Below, piece by piece: positions 1 to 10,785 of a stretch of DNA of 64,000 nt. Positions within the stretch are counted from its first letter, which is position 1; every line of letters begins with the position of its first letter. Location of the stretch: the NCBI GenBank assembly GCA_014925825.1, contig JACGCK010000034.1, forward strand, positions 124,001 through 188,000. Reading direction: 5' to 3'. Source of the DNA: Pholiota molesta (lineage: Eukaryota > Basidiomycota > Agaricomycetes > Agaricales > Strophariaceae). The notes below the pieces were generated by a model. That model worked only from the letters and a program-made list of their open reading frames with translations. It was not told the DNA's origin and did not search any database. The translations under genes and the position numbers were made by a program.

Positions 1-1100
1 AACACCGACGTCAACAAACATGCCGCAGTCAAATCAGCAGCTCGATCAAGTAGAAAATAGGGTGGTTCAAGGAAAACATGGGCACCGAATCAAGCACGAA
101 CACGAGTAGCAAGGCAGAGCAGAACGGCAGCACCATCCAACAGCGCCATACAAATATGAATGCATCGACAGCGACAAGTCCAAGATGAGACAAGCTGAAC
201 GCGCAAAAACAAGCTTAGCTTGTACCAGATAACCATCGAGGTTTTTACATGGAATACCATCACCCTCACCCTCGTTTTCAGCGATACTTCTAACTGCACA
301 TCGTCCACTCGCTCGCCATGTAAGTAACCCAACCCGTATGAAGGTTACTCGTCCAACATGCGACTCCTACGAGCGTTGCGAGTACAGAAAGATAGGTGCT
401 GCAACGAGCGTCGAGGAAGAGGAAGTAGGATATAAACCCAGGATCGAAACTGGTGCAGCGTCGCAGAAATAGCGCCGGACAGCCATGCAGACAGGCGCTT
501 TCTCTCCTCGAGGCGCTTGCCGGCCTGACTTGCACATCCTATAGAGCGACTAAGCGGATTTCTCGTTTCGTTCCGTCCCTCGGGATCGTGCGCTTGCGTG
601 TAGACGGTATGGTGGAATGCGAAAGGGTACGACGGACGTTGGAGGACGGGGTTTCAGAAAGGTTTAGAATGCATGATGCTACCTGGGGTTCTAGTCACTC
701 GTAACGCGTCACTCGTCACTGTCGGTTTGTCGGCTCCGATCATCGTGCTCCCAGAACCAAATCGTGTCCTTGAACCTTCCTCCATCGACATCGTCCACCA
801 GTTGATGTTCTCCAAGTCCACTCGTAGATAAACTAAGAACAGAGGCCTGGTCAATACTACACCCTGAAAATCAAAGCATTTTCACGTACGCGCCCCTGCT
901 CCACCCAAGCTTATACCCAATTGTCTCAAATTTGTTGATCAGGTTCATGCAATTACACAGCACCCAAGCAAACACGCACTCGGAGGCGCGCCCAGCCAAA
1001 TGATAGATCTCAGAAAGTGTGTTACGGAGACATTCCTGACTCTTCGAAAACCCGTTTTGTCCAGACACCACTGCCTGAAACCCCCACCTTCGTCTGAAAC
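1..1100. other. Duplicated 5' flank of the HNH gene, no intact gene
   Basis: No intact gene was found. About 100-720 resembles 33,500-34,150, and parts resemble 11,500-12,060 and 47,600-48,060, so this is a dispersed duplicated flank. On the minus strand the copies share short hydrophobic reading frames (for example the pattern SSMVIWYELSL at 33.7 kb against TSMVIWYKLSL here), which suggests a decayed membrane-protein gene. No copy keeps a full reading frame. Which family it came from cannot be said. Confidence 0.5.
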
Positions 1101-2581
1101 ATGACTGCCCTCCCGCCCCAAGCCCCCGAGCGCCTCCGGCATCTCGACAGCATCGTGAGCGCGTACAACGTCTGCCTCAACCTTGAGAGGGCCCTCCTCA
1201 GGGACGCTGGCAACATGGCCGGCGGCGGCAAGGCCGAGGGCGTGGCGAAGAACCTGATCTACGCGCGCACGCTCGGGTACCTCATCCACTTTGTCCCCAC
1301 TAAAGAGGGGCCGACTTCTATCGTGCGCGGGATCACTGCGTGTGGGGATGATAACGCGCAGCTGCTTACTATGGGGAAGATTTATTATGACCATTATATC
1401 AGGGCATGTACGCTCCCCACCTCCCCTCGTTGCATGTTCTAAGTGTCTAATGCCGCCTTCGCGAGTACAGTCAAAGCCGCCAAGGGCCGTGTAGCAACTC
1501 CCTCCTCCGATGAATCCCGCGCCACGTTCGACACCATCGAAGAAATGTCCGAGGCGCTCTTCGTCGACGTCCCCCAGTCGCACTCTGCCGCCAAAAATGA
1601 TGTCCGTGCCATTCAACCTCTTATCGTTCGGATACGCGTCTCATTGAGAATGCTCGCTATACAGGCTTTAATCCGCGATGGATACCGCTGCATCGTCACC
1701 GGGAAATACGATGCGCGCGCAGTACACGAAAACCGCGAGCTCCAAGACATCGTCAACGCAGACCCCAGCACACGCACCGCGCCCACGGAGTGCGGGCACA
1801 TATTCCCGCTCTCCGTGTACCCCGCCCGAGAGCCCGACTCGCGAAAGGTAGGTGCACCCATCCCGTCCCTCGTCCTCATCCCCCAATCTAAATCTGAACA
1901 CCCCATTGTCCGTTCCCGGTATCCGCACGCAACTCTACTGCTACCTACTAGCGCAATTACGCTGCATCGATGTACGGCGTGATGGCGCGCCTGTGCCACG
2001 AGGACGTCCCGCGCGCGCTGATCCGGTCGAACATCCACCGGCTGGAGAACGCGATGACGCTCGTGCACGACTTCCGCCTCGGCTTCGATGCGTTCGCGTT
2101 CTGGTTCGCGGAAACCGTACGTCCGCCTCCCATCGCCTCCCTCGCCGCACTGACACTACCCGCCCCCCATACCGCCCCGCCCCTCCCATCCCCTCATATC
2201 CTGTCCTATCCTATCCGATCATATCATATCCTATCCTATCCTATCCTATCCCATCCCATCCTAACCCGAACCGGACCCCAGCCCGTCTTAAACACCTACA
2301 CCCTCGAATCCGCCCGCGCCTACGACCTGCGCGACTACCCCGCCACCGTCACCCTCCGCACCCCGGACCCCGTGCTTTTGCCGCTCCCGTCCCCGCGGTA
2401 CCTCGCGATCCACGCCGCGTGTGCAAGGGTCGCGCAGTACTCCGGGGCCGCGGAGCTGATCGGGCGGGTGTACCAGGAGATGGACGAGGGGCGGAGCCGC
2501 GGGTCGGGCGGGCTGGATCCGGGGGGCGGGTCTGGGGGGGTGCTGGAGCGCGCGTTGAGGGCGCTGCAGGTCGGGGAGTGA
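1101..2581 (+). CDS. HNH endonuclease domain protein (fungal HNH_2 type)
   Basis: Five-exon model: 1101-1407, 1471-1601, 1665-1847, 1952-2116, 2282-2581, giving 361 aa with all junctions in frame. The middle carries the usual fungal HNH_2 pattern: DGYRCIVTGKYD in exon 3 (about residues 150-160), then TECGHIFPLSV, then SNIHRLENAM...DFRLGFDAFAFWF in exon 4. These supply the Cys, His, Asn/His and FD positions of an HNH metal site. The C-terminus (REMDEG-like helix, then Gly-rich GGLDPGGGSGG, then LERALRALQVGE) is variable. Proteins of this type are abundant in mushroom genomes and mostly uncharacterised; DNA cleavage is a family inference, not shown. Decayed pieces of the same gene lie at 12.5, 34.2, 44.0 and 48.2 kb, so this is the only intact copy here. 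The long last intron is a pentanucleotide microsatellite. Confidence 0.85.
2195..2265. repeat. Pentanucleotide microsatellite in an intron
   Basis: A run of TATCC/CATCC-type pentamers, with a few interruptions, fills much of the last intron (2117-2281) of the HNH gene. It lies entirely between splice sites, so length change would not alter the protein. Confidence 0.85.
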
Positions 2582-3730
2582 AGGAGGGAGGGACGGGCGG
2601 GGGGGTGGGTGGGGTGGGAGGAGCGTGGGAGGTGCGGTTGGTGGGGAGTTGTGGGATGGTGTGGGGGATGGGCAGTAGATTTTGGCTACGTATGATGCCT
2701 GTTGATACGTGCTCAAATTACAAATTTTATCTGACGAGATATAAGCACGCCATGCAGATAGTATAATTTGATTAATCCCTTTGTACCGCTACTTCTCTCG
2801 GCCACATGAGCGAAAGGAATGAGTTAGACTAACAAAAATTATTGCTACCATCACAGAGGTTAATTCCTTTATCATCATTTCTAAACATGTCTTTGCGCGA
2901 TGGATTTTCTTCGTTTGTACTATACTATACGTAGATCTTCTGGTCCACTGCCTCCATTGAAAGTCAAACATTCTGTAAAGGGGACTAGATTTAGCCTACA
3001 TATCACCGTTTTTTAAACCTGTTCTTGTCAATTCCGTTGGTAGTTTTCAAGCCTTTGCTGAATTGAATTTGGATCGATATATTAATAATAGCTCATTCCC
3101 CGATTTTCAAGGAGCCCTAGAATTCTACTCAACACATTAATTTAATATAAGGTTAGAAAATGGAGGAAAACAAGGTATTCTTGAGGCGGCGATGCAGATG
3201 AAGTATCGCTTCCGAAGCCTCGTTACCTTTTAAAGGCAATGGAACAGACACCCTTCGAAAATCTGCAAAATGCATGGTAGTCATTTATCGATTCTCTCGT
3301 CCGGGAATTGAAGGCTTCCGTGTCCGTACTCCTCCTCTTGCGTTCATCTCATTTGAAATAGAAGGCATTTAAGGCCCCATTGATTTTGTTGATAACTTGA
3401 TCGTGGCCTATTACCCGAAACGGAACCAAGGTAGGCCCTTACTGAGAAATGTTCATTGTTGGCCAATACCATGGATCGTAGACCATTTAAGGAGCCCTTT
3501 TCGCCTCACAAAGCGAGATGCGCGTTCAAACGCAACAATTCACAATTAACAAATCCATTATATTCTATGCTAAGCGTCAATTATGTTACGCATCACTACT
3601 TTCCAGAACATGCTCAGCATAAAACATATCCGTTGCGACGAGATGCTCCCTCATGAGTTATGCATCCGCAAAAGTGACTGTAAAAAGGTTGCAAAGCAAC
3701 TTTTTGGGAACTGGAACACGGCACTGGCAC
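2582..3730. other. Intergenic, AT-rich, nothing recognised
   Basis: No coding exon pattern was seen. About 2,800-2,870 resembles 6,155-6,220 (shared CCACATGAGCGAAAGGAATG), another trace of local duplication. From about 3,460 onward the sequence is similar to about 44,175 onward, and this similarity continues through the SSP gene. Confidence 0.5.
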
Positions 3731-4222
3731 CTACTTTCCACTGAAGATTGCACGATCCGCTCCCCGTCTGGTGAGAAACCACCTTTTCCTTGGATTGGGG
3801 CAGTTGGCCAAGGCAAATTTTTCTTTGTTTTTGAAATGCACAGATTTGTTTCTGTGTAATAGTTTAGCTCCTGATCCAATGTTCACGATCATTATTTATA
3901 GGACTTACATTGCCCTGGTTTTGCTGTAGACATCGGGATAGTGCCGTCCATCTAAAAGTAACTCATTATTTCTTGACTCCAAGTCATCAATTATAACCAA
4001 CTCACTGCAAGTACACGAATTAACGGGGGTCACTGGTGGAGCGGGATGCACTGGTGGAGCGGGATGCACTGGTGGAGCGGGATGCACTGGTGGAGCGGGA
4101 TGCACTGGTGCAACGGGATGCACATTGCTTCTACGCTCTACTAGTTGCGGGTTATCCAAAGGAGCTGCCGATACTAGAAGGAGCGGGAACGCGAGAAGGC
4201 AGGTAATGAAGACGTTTTTCAT
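3731..4222 (-). CDS. Small secreted Pro/His-repeat protein SSP1
   Basis: Three-exon minus-strand model (4222-4006, 3951-3909, 3740-3731), 89 aa. It starts MKNVFITCLLAFPLLLVSAAP, a clear signal peptide with a likely cleavage after SAA. A dibasic ERR follows, as in many processed fungal secreted peptides, then five units of a six-residue PVHPAP repeat, then SCTC and a C-terminal GRHYPDVY segment. SSP2 at 44.46 kb has the same signal peptide, SCTC and GR...DVY ends but lacks the repeat. The splice sites are conserved between the two genes, supporting the model; the tiny last exon (GK plus stop) is the least certain part. Function unknown; Pro/His repeats could bind metal or cell wall, which is speculation. 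Confidence 0.65.
4032..4121. repeat. 18 bp tandem repeat coding for PVHPAP
   Basis: Four identical 18 bp units (ACTGGTGGAGCGGGATGC on the plus strand) at 4032-4103 and a fifth, diverged unit at 4104-4121. Unit length is a multiple of three, so copy-number change keeps the SSP1 frame. Confidence 0.95.
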
Positions 4223-4377
4223 TATTGGGAATAAGTTTTAAGATTGTTAAGTGAGAACGAAGATCAAAGTAAGTTCGCGTGGGTCGAATGGGTTCCAGGG
4301 CACCAGGCAAAGAATACACAACCAGATCCATAGTCTTTTATAGTTGTCAAGCGTTGATCAGGTGCTCCGAACGCGCA
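4223..4377 (-). promoter_or_regulatory. SSP1 promoter region with TATA box, conserved in SSP2
   Basis: About 150 bases upstream of SSP1 are closely similar to the region upstream of SSP2 (44,865-45,033). Both carry CTATAAAAG on the minus strand (4335-4343 and 44,989-44,997), roughly 115-130 bases before the ATG. That is a credible TATA box at the expected distance for a fungal gene with a 5' leader. Confidence 0.6.
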
Positions 4378-4378
4378 G

Positions 4379-4396
4379 ATATATATATATATATAT
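4379..4396. repeat. AT dinucleotide microsatellite
   Basis: Nine AT units in a row just upstream of the conserved SSP1 promoter block. The SSP2 copy lacks the AT run, so it arose or was lost after duplication. Confidence 0.85.
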
Positions 4397-4744
4397 GCTC
4401 ATATCGAACATGTCGGAACAGTGTGGATAGTGGAAATATCAAACGATGTCAATTGGACCTCGAGCGCGAATATTTACATTTTCATTGACATAACGTCCAA
4501 AATGGCTGATGAATCGAAATCAGTATCTTGAGTTGATATTCAACCTGATAATCGGTATCAAGTTTGACGCCATATATATGCCTATCTGAACCTCGTTTTC
4601 ACCGAGATAAAGGACAAAGAGATCGCAGATGAGCAAGCAAGGAAGGACATTCTAATCTTTGGCAACATTGAGGAGGCCGCATCAAGCGCCCGTCGTGATT
4701 TTAGTGCTTCTTATCTTGACCACGGGGTGCAGAAGTGTGTCAGG

Positions 4745-5016
4745 CTTGGGACCCACAAGGCCTAAGGCCTAAGGAATCATCCACTTCGCCGAAGTAGAAC
4801 GTACACGATGGACCCACAAGCCTCAGGAACCACCCACATTAGAAACTAAGTACACGATGACTGAAGCTTTCATCAAATCTTTCGCGAATTTAGGGTAGCG
4901 GATGCCGATGTATGCAATTCTAGATCAAACACTTTTGATGAAAATAAAGGCTTTTAATAGATCACCGGCGCATTATTAAGTCCATCCATTCCTTTTGCGC
5001 CATTCTTCCTACAATC
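4745..5016 (+). promoter_or_regulatory. Conserved upstream region of DUF3632-like gene 1
   Basis: All five DUF3632-like genes share an upstream block. It holds TTTCAGGCTTGGGACCCAC or a close variant, one or more copies of GACCCACAAGGCCT, ACTTTTGATGAAAATGA, ATCACCGGCGCC(GTGACTT) and a pyrimidine-rich CGCCATTCTTCCTACAATC just before the ATG. Here GACCCACAAGGCCT is followed by a short tandem (AAGGCCTAAGGCC), and a second diverged copy (GACCCACAAGCCTCAG) lies about 65 bases on. No TATA box is obvious. The GACCCACAAGGCCT element is the best candidate for a shared binding site. Confidence 0.5.
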
Positions 5017-5975
5017 ATGTCGACCACTACTGCTTTGAACCTTCCATTCCCCAGCTACACAGACGGACAAAAGATTTATCTTCAGCAGACTCTTGATGAC
5101 GAACATAAAGTCTTCTCCATCCTCGATGCATACCTCCAGCCCTCATCCGCGATATCTGCAACGATTGCTGCGGAGGAGATCAACAAGCTCTATATGACGA
5201 GTCCATCGCCTGGGCCGGAGGACTATTATAGCTCCCTGTCGCATCTCTGGGAGACTTTCGTCATGGTGGTAGATCAGATCCCTTGGCAGCACCCATCTCA
5301 GGACAAACTCGTCGCATTGATAAAAACCCTCCGCGACCTTCCTGATCCAACCGCAATTACCGTTGCCTACTGGGACGATGGCACTACGAAGCTTTGGGCT
5401 GATCTCCCAGTTCTTGATCACGTTCTGACGGACAGTCTTGAAACACACGGTAAATAACAATCCCCCTTGCGTACATGGATTATGATGATGTTTTAATCAT
5501 TCTTCGTTGGATAGGCATTGTCATAGACGACGATTCAGAAGAAGAGAAGGGCTCGCGTATCCGTGATATTAACTTCCAGGCCTTCGCTGCGCGATTGACC
5601 ATAGAGGGTGTTTGGGATGTGTCAAGACTCGCTGTATATAGTATACGTGACGTTCTGGAGGAAGATCCGGACTTCGACGTTCCGGGCTATGATAAAGTAG
5701 GCCCTCATCTGGATACTGGCATCCCCGTGGCGAATGTGTGGATCTCCCTTGCCGGAAAACTCATTTTCGGTCTCTGCAAAGTGAACGGAGAGGGCGCTGC
5801 TCGGAATGACATGCCTGGCGGAAAACATTGGAAAGGAAGTGTAGGCTTTTCTGTCGAACGATGGGAGTTCTGGAAGCAGAGATTGGATGAAGTAGCAATA
5901 AACGACGAGGCGAGTGAGGAAACCCGCGGTATTGTGAAGAAGATGAAGGAAATGATGATCGCGGCCGAGGCTTGA
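5017..5975 (+). CDS. DUF3632-like protein, copy 1
   Basis: Two exons, 5017-5449 and 5515-5975, split by a 65 bp intron with G|GC phase; 297 aa. The N-terminal half has a helical pattern ending in LWETFVMVVDQIPWQHPSQD, KLVALIKTLRDLPDP and KLWADLPVL. The C-terminal half has INFQAFAARL, VGPHLDTGIPVANVWI and VERWEFWKQRLDEVA. The LW..(V)..QIPW.HP.QD...L...LRDLP core and the W.DLP motif are, as I recall them, those of the fungal family DUF3632 (unknown function). No signal peptide or membrane segment, so probably cytosolic. It is one of five paralogues in the window (6.4, 12.9, 45.9, 49.0 kb); copies 1 and 2 are tandem and the most alike, so recently duplicated. Confidence 0.8.
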
Positions 5976-6434
5976 AGGTCGTAGATGTACCGCTGTCACC
6001 GTGCAGGTTTTGGGGATCAAGTATGTAGTCGCAATTGCACGTCCTGTTTTTTTTATCTGCGGTAAATGTATTGGCTACAAGTTGGCTACAAGCTTGTATA
6101 GGCTTGTATAGTGGTCGAAGCGTGACATGTAACTGGAAAATTAATTCTAGATCATCCACATGAGCGAAAGGAATGAGCTACTACCAGACCAACGCAAATG
6201 CTACCATCGCACAGGTTATTTGTTAAATAACTTTGGTTTCAGGCTTGGGATCCACAAGGCCTCAGGAATTAGCTCCTTTGGTGAAAGAGAAGTCACGCAT
6301 TGGACCCACAAGCAACCCACAAGGCCTCAGAGATCAAACACTTTTGATGAAAATGAACATTATCAACAGATCACCGGCGCCGTGACTTCGTTGTCAAGTC
6401 CATCCATTCCTTCTTCGCCATTATTCCTACAATC
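5976..6434. promoter_or_regulatory. 3' flank of copy 1 and promoter of DUF3632-like copy 2
   Basis: The 3' flank (GTACCGCTGTCACCGTGCAGG and on) is shared with other copies, so duplicated units include downstream sequence. From about 6,238 the conserved upstream block of this family begins (CAGGCTTGGGATCCACAAGG, ACCCACAAGGCCTCAG, ATCACCGGCGCCGTGACTT). Confidence 0.55.
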
Positions 6435-7393
6435 ATGTCGACTGCTACTGCTTTGGACCTTCCATTCCCCAACTACACAGACGGACAAAAGATTTGTCTT
6501 CAGCAGACTCTTGATGACGAACATAAAGTCTTCTCCATCCTCGATGCGTACATCCAGCCCTTATCCGCGATATCTGCAACGACTGCTGCGGAGGAGATCG
6601 ACAAACTTTACACGACGAGTCCATCGCCTGGACCGGAGGACTATTATAGCTCCCTGTCGCATCTCTGGGAGACTTTCGTCATGGTGGTAGATCAAATCCC
6701 TTGGCAGCACCCATCTCAAGACAAACTCGTCGCATTGATGAAAACCCTCCGCGACCTTCCTGATCCAACCACGATTACCGTTGCCTACTGGGACGATGGC
6801 ACTGCGAAGCTTTGGGCTGATCTCCCAGTTTTTGCTCACGTTCTGACGGACGCTTATGAAACACACGGTAAATAACAATCCCCCTTTTGTACATGCATTA
6901 CGATGATGTTTTAATCATTCTTCGTTGGATAGGCATTATCATAAACGACGATTCAGAAGAAGAGAAGGGATCGCGTATCCGTGATATTAACTTCCAGGCC
7001 TTCGCTGCGCGATTGACCATAGAGGGTGTTTGGGATGTGTCCAGACTCGCTGTATATCGTATACGCAACGTTCTGGAGGTAGATCCAGACTTCTACCTTC
7101 CGGGCTACGACAAAGTAGGCCCTCATCTGGATACTGGCATCCCCGTGGCGAATGTATGGATCTCCCTTGCCGGCAAACTCATTTTCGGTCTCTGCAAAGT
7201 GAACGGAGAGGGCGCTGCCCGGAATGACATGGCTGCAGGAAAATATTGGAAAGGAAGTGTAGGGTTTTCGGTCGAACGATGGGAGTTCTGGAAGCAGAGA
7301 TTAGATGAAGTAGCAATAAACGACGAGGCGAGTGAGGAAACCAGAGGTATTGCGAAAAAGATAAAGGAAACGATGATTGCGGCCGAAGCTTGA
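6435..7393 (+). CDS. DUF3632-like protein, copy 2
   Basis: Exons 6435-6867 and 6933-7393; 297 aa, same intron position and phase as copy 1. Differences from copy 1 are scattered substitutions (for example LFPNYT for LPSYT-type changes near the N-terminus and VDPDFYLPGYDKVG in place of EDPDFDVPGYDKVG); no stop or frameshift. The YLPGYDKVG form is shared with copies 3 and 5, so copy 1 is the outlier there. Function unknown, see copy 1. Confidence 0.8.
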
Positions 7394-7679
7394 AGGTCGT
7401 AGTAGTACCGCTGTCACCGTGCAGGTTTTGGGGATCAAGTATGTAGTCGCAATTGCACGTCCTGTTTTTTTCTGCGGTCAATGTATTGGCTACAAGCTTA
7501 TATAGTTATTAGCTTTGTATTAGCTGTTATGCAATTTGGAAGCAATCACCCATCGCGCAAGCGTAGCTTATCTTCCACGGCGGTCTTTTCTTTTTAACGT
7601 TCGCGTCGTAGTCACTCCAATGTCTTTCTGCACATCGAGCAACATCGGATAATCAGCAAGATTCTTACCAATGCTCAGC

Positions 7680-8346
7680 TCATGGAGGGGCGCACCCTGT
7701 GCAGACGACAATCTAGAGTGGTCACCTCAGGCTCTGCGCAGTCTTCTCCATGTACGTACCTGTTCCGCCAAATTTAATCATTGGTCTCCTCAACATCCAC
7801 GCTAAAAAATGTATCAGATCGCATTCACTTTCGTCAAACAAAACATCCAAGTAATCATTGATACTCAAACTTTTTTCATCTACTTCCAGGTAGATGCGAC
7901 TCGCTAGTAAGGAGATAAAACGGACTTGTTTTACCTGATCGTTTGGTGTGTATACCTGGTGTATACCGTATACGTCTTTGCATCGAAGTTCTGCATACGT
8001 ACACCAGAAGCGTATTGATGGTACGTCAATCCGGCTCTTCAGGTATTGAGCACATTCAGGTTCTCTATCAATGCGTGCGTCAATCTCAGTGCCTCTGCCA
8101 ACAGCGCCAGCGCGTGCATCTCAAGGTACGGTACAAATTCTACAGACCTGAATCCACCATCTTCAGGTGGGCGTCCAGCACGCCCAATGATGAAGCGCAG
8201 TTCAAGCCGACGGCATGCGACGTACGGTTCGGTATATATGTCCTTGTGGCTCTGGAGTGTGATCGTAGTGCCAAAGGTGTCTGTTCTGATACTGTGACGA
8301 CGCAGAAGTTCGCCATCGCGCCGTTGAGCAGATGAATATGAGCAAA
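7680..8346 (-). CDS. Unrecognised multi-exon protein, 5' end not found
   Basis: Minus-strand exons 8346-8148, 8064-7760 and a short last exon from 7696 read as one frame with good splice sites. The residues include TFGTTITLQSHKDIYTEP, CRRLELRFIIGRAGRPPEDG, then after the first intron REPECAQYLKSRIDVPSIRF, YGIHQVYTPNDQVKQVRF, SLSINDYLDVLFDESECDL and HFLAWMLRRPMIKFGGTG. The residue mix is strongly protein-like and lacks low complexity. I do not recognise the family. The 3' end is uncertain: canonical splicing gives a stop at 7680-7682, but a longer frame to 7568 also reads well after one unexplained shift. No start codon was found upstream of 8346, so either a short first exon lies within 8,350-8,610 or the gene is 5' truncated. 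No paralogue in the window. Confidence 0.5.
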
Positions 8347-8614
8347 CTTGGGGGCAGGTATGATTGGTGTAAGCGAAGTCGTTTTGTTGAGCGTTGGTGA
8401 AACGGATTACGGATCATCTTTGTAACGCTGACGCCTGTTGTCTTCGCCGTTAGACACCGTCTCGACTCCGGTATATACTTCCCTTTGACATTTGGAGAAT
8501 ATAAATCTAAATGAAGCAGAATCCGATACGAAAATAAATGCATTTTAATGGTCATTACGAATGTATACATGAAACCAAGAATGAGTACGAGAAGCGGGCT
8601 ACCGCAACAATAAT

Positions 8615-10785
8615 CTATAGTTTGGCGCTCTTGAAAGCGGCCAAGCTAAGTGGTTGATCTGCACAATCGAAATCAGATTTGTTGACATCGACAACGAAAT
8701 AAAAATAAAAATATACTCACAAATCGTGTTGTAGAGATTATCGGAAGGAGTTAAACCAGCATGCGAGCGAAGCGCGCTAGCATCGACCATCTCCGGAACG
8801 ATCTCGCTGATCGTCCGCGCGCCGATCAACCGCATGTTCATCTCAAACTCATCCCGCAAGATCTCGAAAGCGCGCTCGACGCCCTCCTGCCCGTAGCTCG
8901 AAAACGCGTACAGGAACCCGCGCCCGACGCCGACCGCCGACGCGCCGAGGGCGATGGCTTTGAGCACGTCGCTCGCACGCCGGACGCCGCCGTCGACGAA
9001 GACGGCGAAGTTGGGGTTCGGCCACGGCCCTTTGGTCTTGAGCGCGGCGACGATGTCGATGAGGTTCTCGATTCCGGAGCGGCTCGTGTCGAGCTGGCGG
9101 CCGCCGTGGTTGCTCAGCACGATACCTTGGCACCCGGCTTCAAAGGCCAGGATGGCGTCTTCGGGAGTGGCCACACCCTTGAGGATGATGTGCACTGTAA
9201 AATCATATCTCAGTATTGCAAGAAGTTGTGATTGGGTTACGACATACTGTTTGTGATGCTTCGGAACCAAGGAATATCTTTCCATGAAAGACTGGGATCG
9301 ATGAACGACTAGAAATAATGTCAGAAACAAACATTCGAGAGGTACGGCTGGCGATCTTACGCTGATGGCTCTGGCAACACCTTGATCCTTCTTGACGTCG
9401 GATTGGCCTTCTTGTACCTTCGCGCCCGCACCATCATCAACAAACTTCATACGCATGTCCTTCTCGCGCCGACCGAGCTGCGGCGCATCGACAGTGATGA
9501 AGAGGGCTTTCACGCCCCGCTTCTCAGCGTGCTGGACGTATTTCTTTGTGATCTCTCTGTCGCGGTTCACATACCTAGTAGTAACAAATTTCAGCCGTCA
9601 GCGCACTGCTAGAGAACTATGACGGGTGATTGCTTACAATTGGAGGAAGAGAGGTTGGCCGGGTTGTGCGGCATCTGCGATCTCGTCGAAGGAGCACGAA
9701 GCCAAAGTGGGAATCTTCCAAATCTAGTTAAATATTATCGTGCCAAATAAATGAAAGTCGAAGATCACCATCTGGATAACACCATGCTTGCCCGCCGCTC
9801 TTGTGAGGTTGAGTTCGCCATCTGGATGGCCCAGTTTGCCAAGGGCCGTCGCGGACTGAAAATCTAGTCAATACCCACGAGAATGAAATCGAGGTTCTGT
9901 CCTACAATGTACACGGGCAGGGAAGATTTGCATCCCAGGATAGTTGTCGACCAATCTACGCTCGTCACATCGCGAAGCACACGAGGACGGAACCAGACTC
10001 TGCTCGCCGAGTGAGCAAAACGACCAGGAGAACGAATGCTGATAGAACGGACCTCTGGTACGCAGCACGATTCTCGCGAATGGTGATCTCATCATCCGAA
10101 GCTGAAGAATAATATGCCCACGCTTTCGGTGAGAGGACAGCCTTCGCCACAGCCTAAACAGAGCGATCGCCTAAGCGACTAGTCGAGTATATCCACGGAC
10201 GAAAGCCTTACCTCGAAATCGTGGAGGTTGAGAATTTCATCGAGAGGCGGTCTGGCATCCATCAATACTTGGCGTCTCTTGTCCTCTTCCGTTACCTCCT
10301 TGACGACTTTGACGACGGTATTTGGGTCGATGGCGCCGATGCTGAGCAACGCGTTTAGGATTCGAAACGTCAAATGTGTTCACCGCTTACTGTTTCTCGA
10401 TTGGAAGATTGTTTTGGATGGCGTCGGGTGGATGGATGGGTTCATAGGCCTCCCTGCGACAAAGAAGAGTTAGTGAATTGACCTATGTTGCCGAAACAAG
10501 TATGTATGCGTACGTTGCATCCTTCCCTGCATACTTGAGGATAATTTTGCTACCTCCGGGGTGTTCTATAAATCACATATCAGGCTTTTATCGGTTGATA
10601 TCGTAGCGTTCAATCGCGCACCATCTAAGAACTCCGTAACGTCGTAGACCTTGTCTATGAAATCGATGATGATATTAAGCAAACATGTTGCCTATGAATC
10701 GAAGCCACCTACTGTGTACAATAATCCAACAACTGTCCCGATTCGCATGCTCGGCGACGACTTGCCCGGTAATCAATGTGGACAT
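8615..10785 (-). CDS. L-lactate dehydrogenase, flavocytochrome b2 type
   Basis: Multi-exon minus-strand gene starting MSTLITGQVVAEHANRDSCW at 10,785 and ending AAFKSAKL at 8615. The N-terminal cytochrome b5 domain has both heme histidines: EHPGGSKIILKYAGKDAT and EPIHPPDAIQ. The FMN-dependent alpha-hydroxy-acid dehydrogenase domain follows: GVKALFITVDAPQLGRREKD, ILKGVATPEDA, IVLSNHGGRQLDTSRSG with the catalytic His, FAVFVDGGVRRASDVLKAIA and GASAVGVGRGFLYAFSSYG (phosphate-binding region). Known proteins of this kind oxidise L-lactate to pyruvate and pass electrons to cytochrome c. No mitochondrial presequence is visible, as in many fungal paralogues, so the site and exact substrate (lactate or another 2-hydroxy acid) are open. 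A broken copy on the other strand lies at 35.4-36.8 kb. Confidence 0.9.

Noticed and set aside
945..1616. Minus-strand open frame of 223 codons
   Set aside because: Antisense to HNH exons 1 and 2; no motif and no relative, while the plus strand gives a consistent five-exon gene.
1852..2766. Plus-strand open frame of 304 codons
   Set aside because: Overlaps HNH exons 4 and 5 in another frame and reads through the pentanucleotide microsatellite as SYP repeats.
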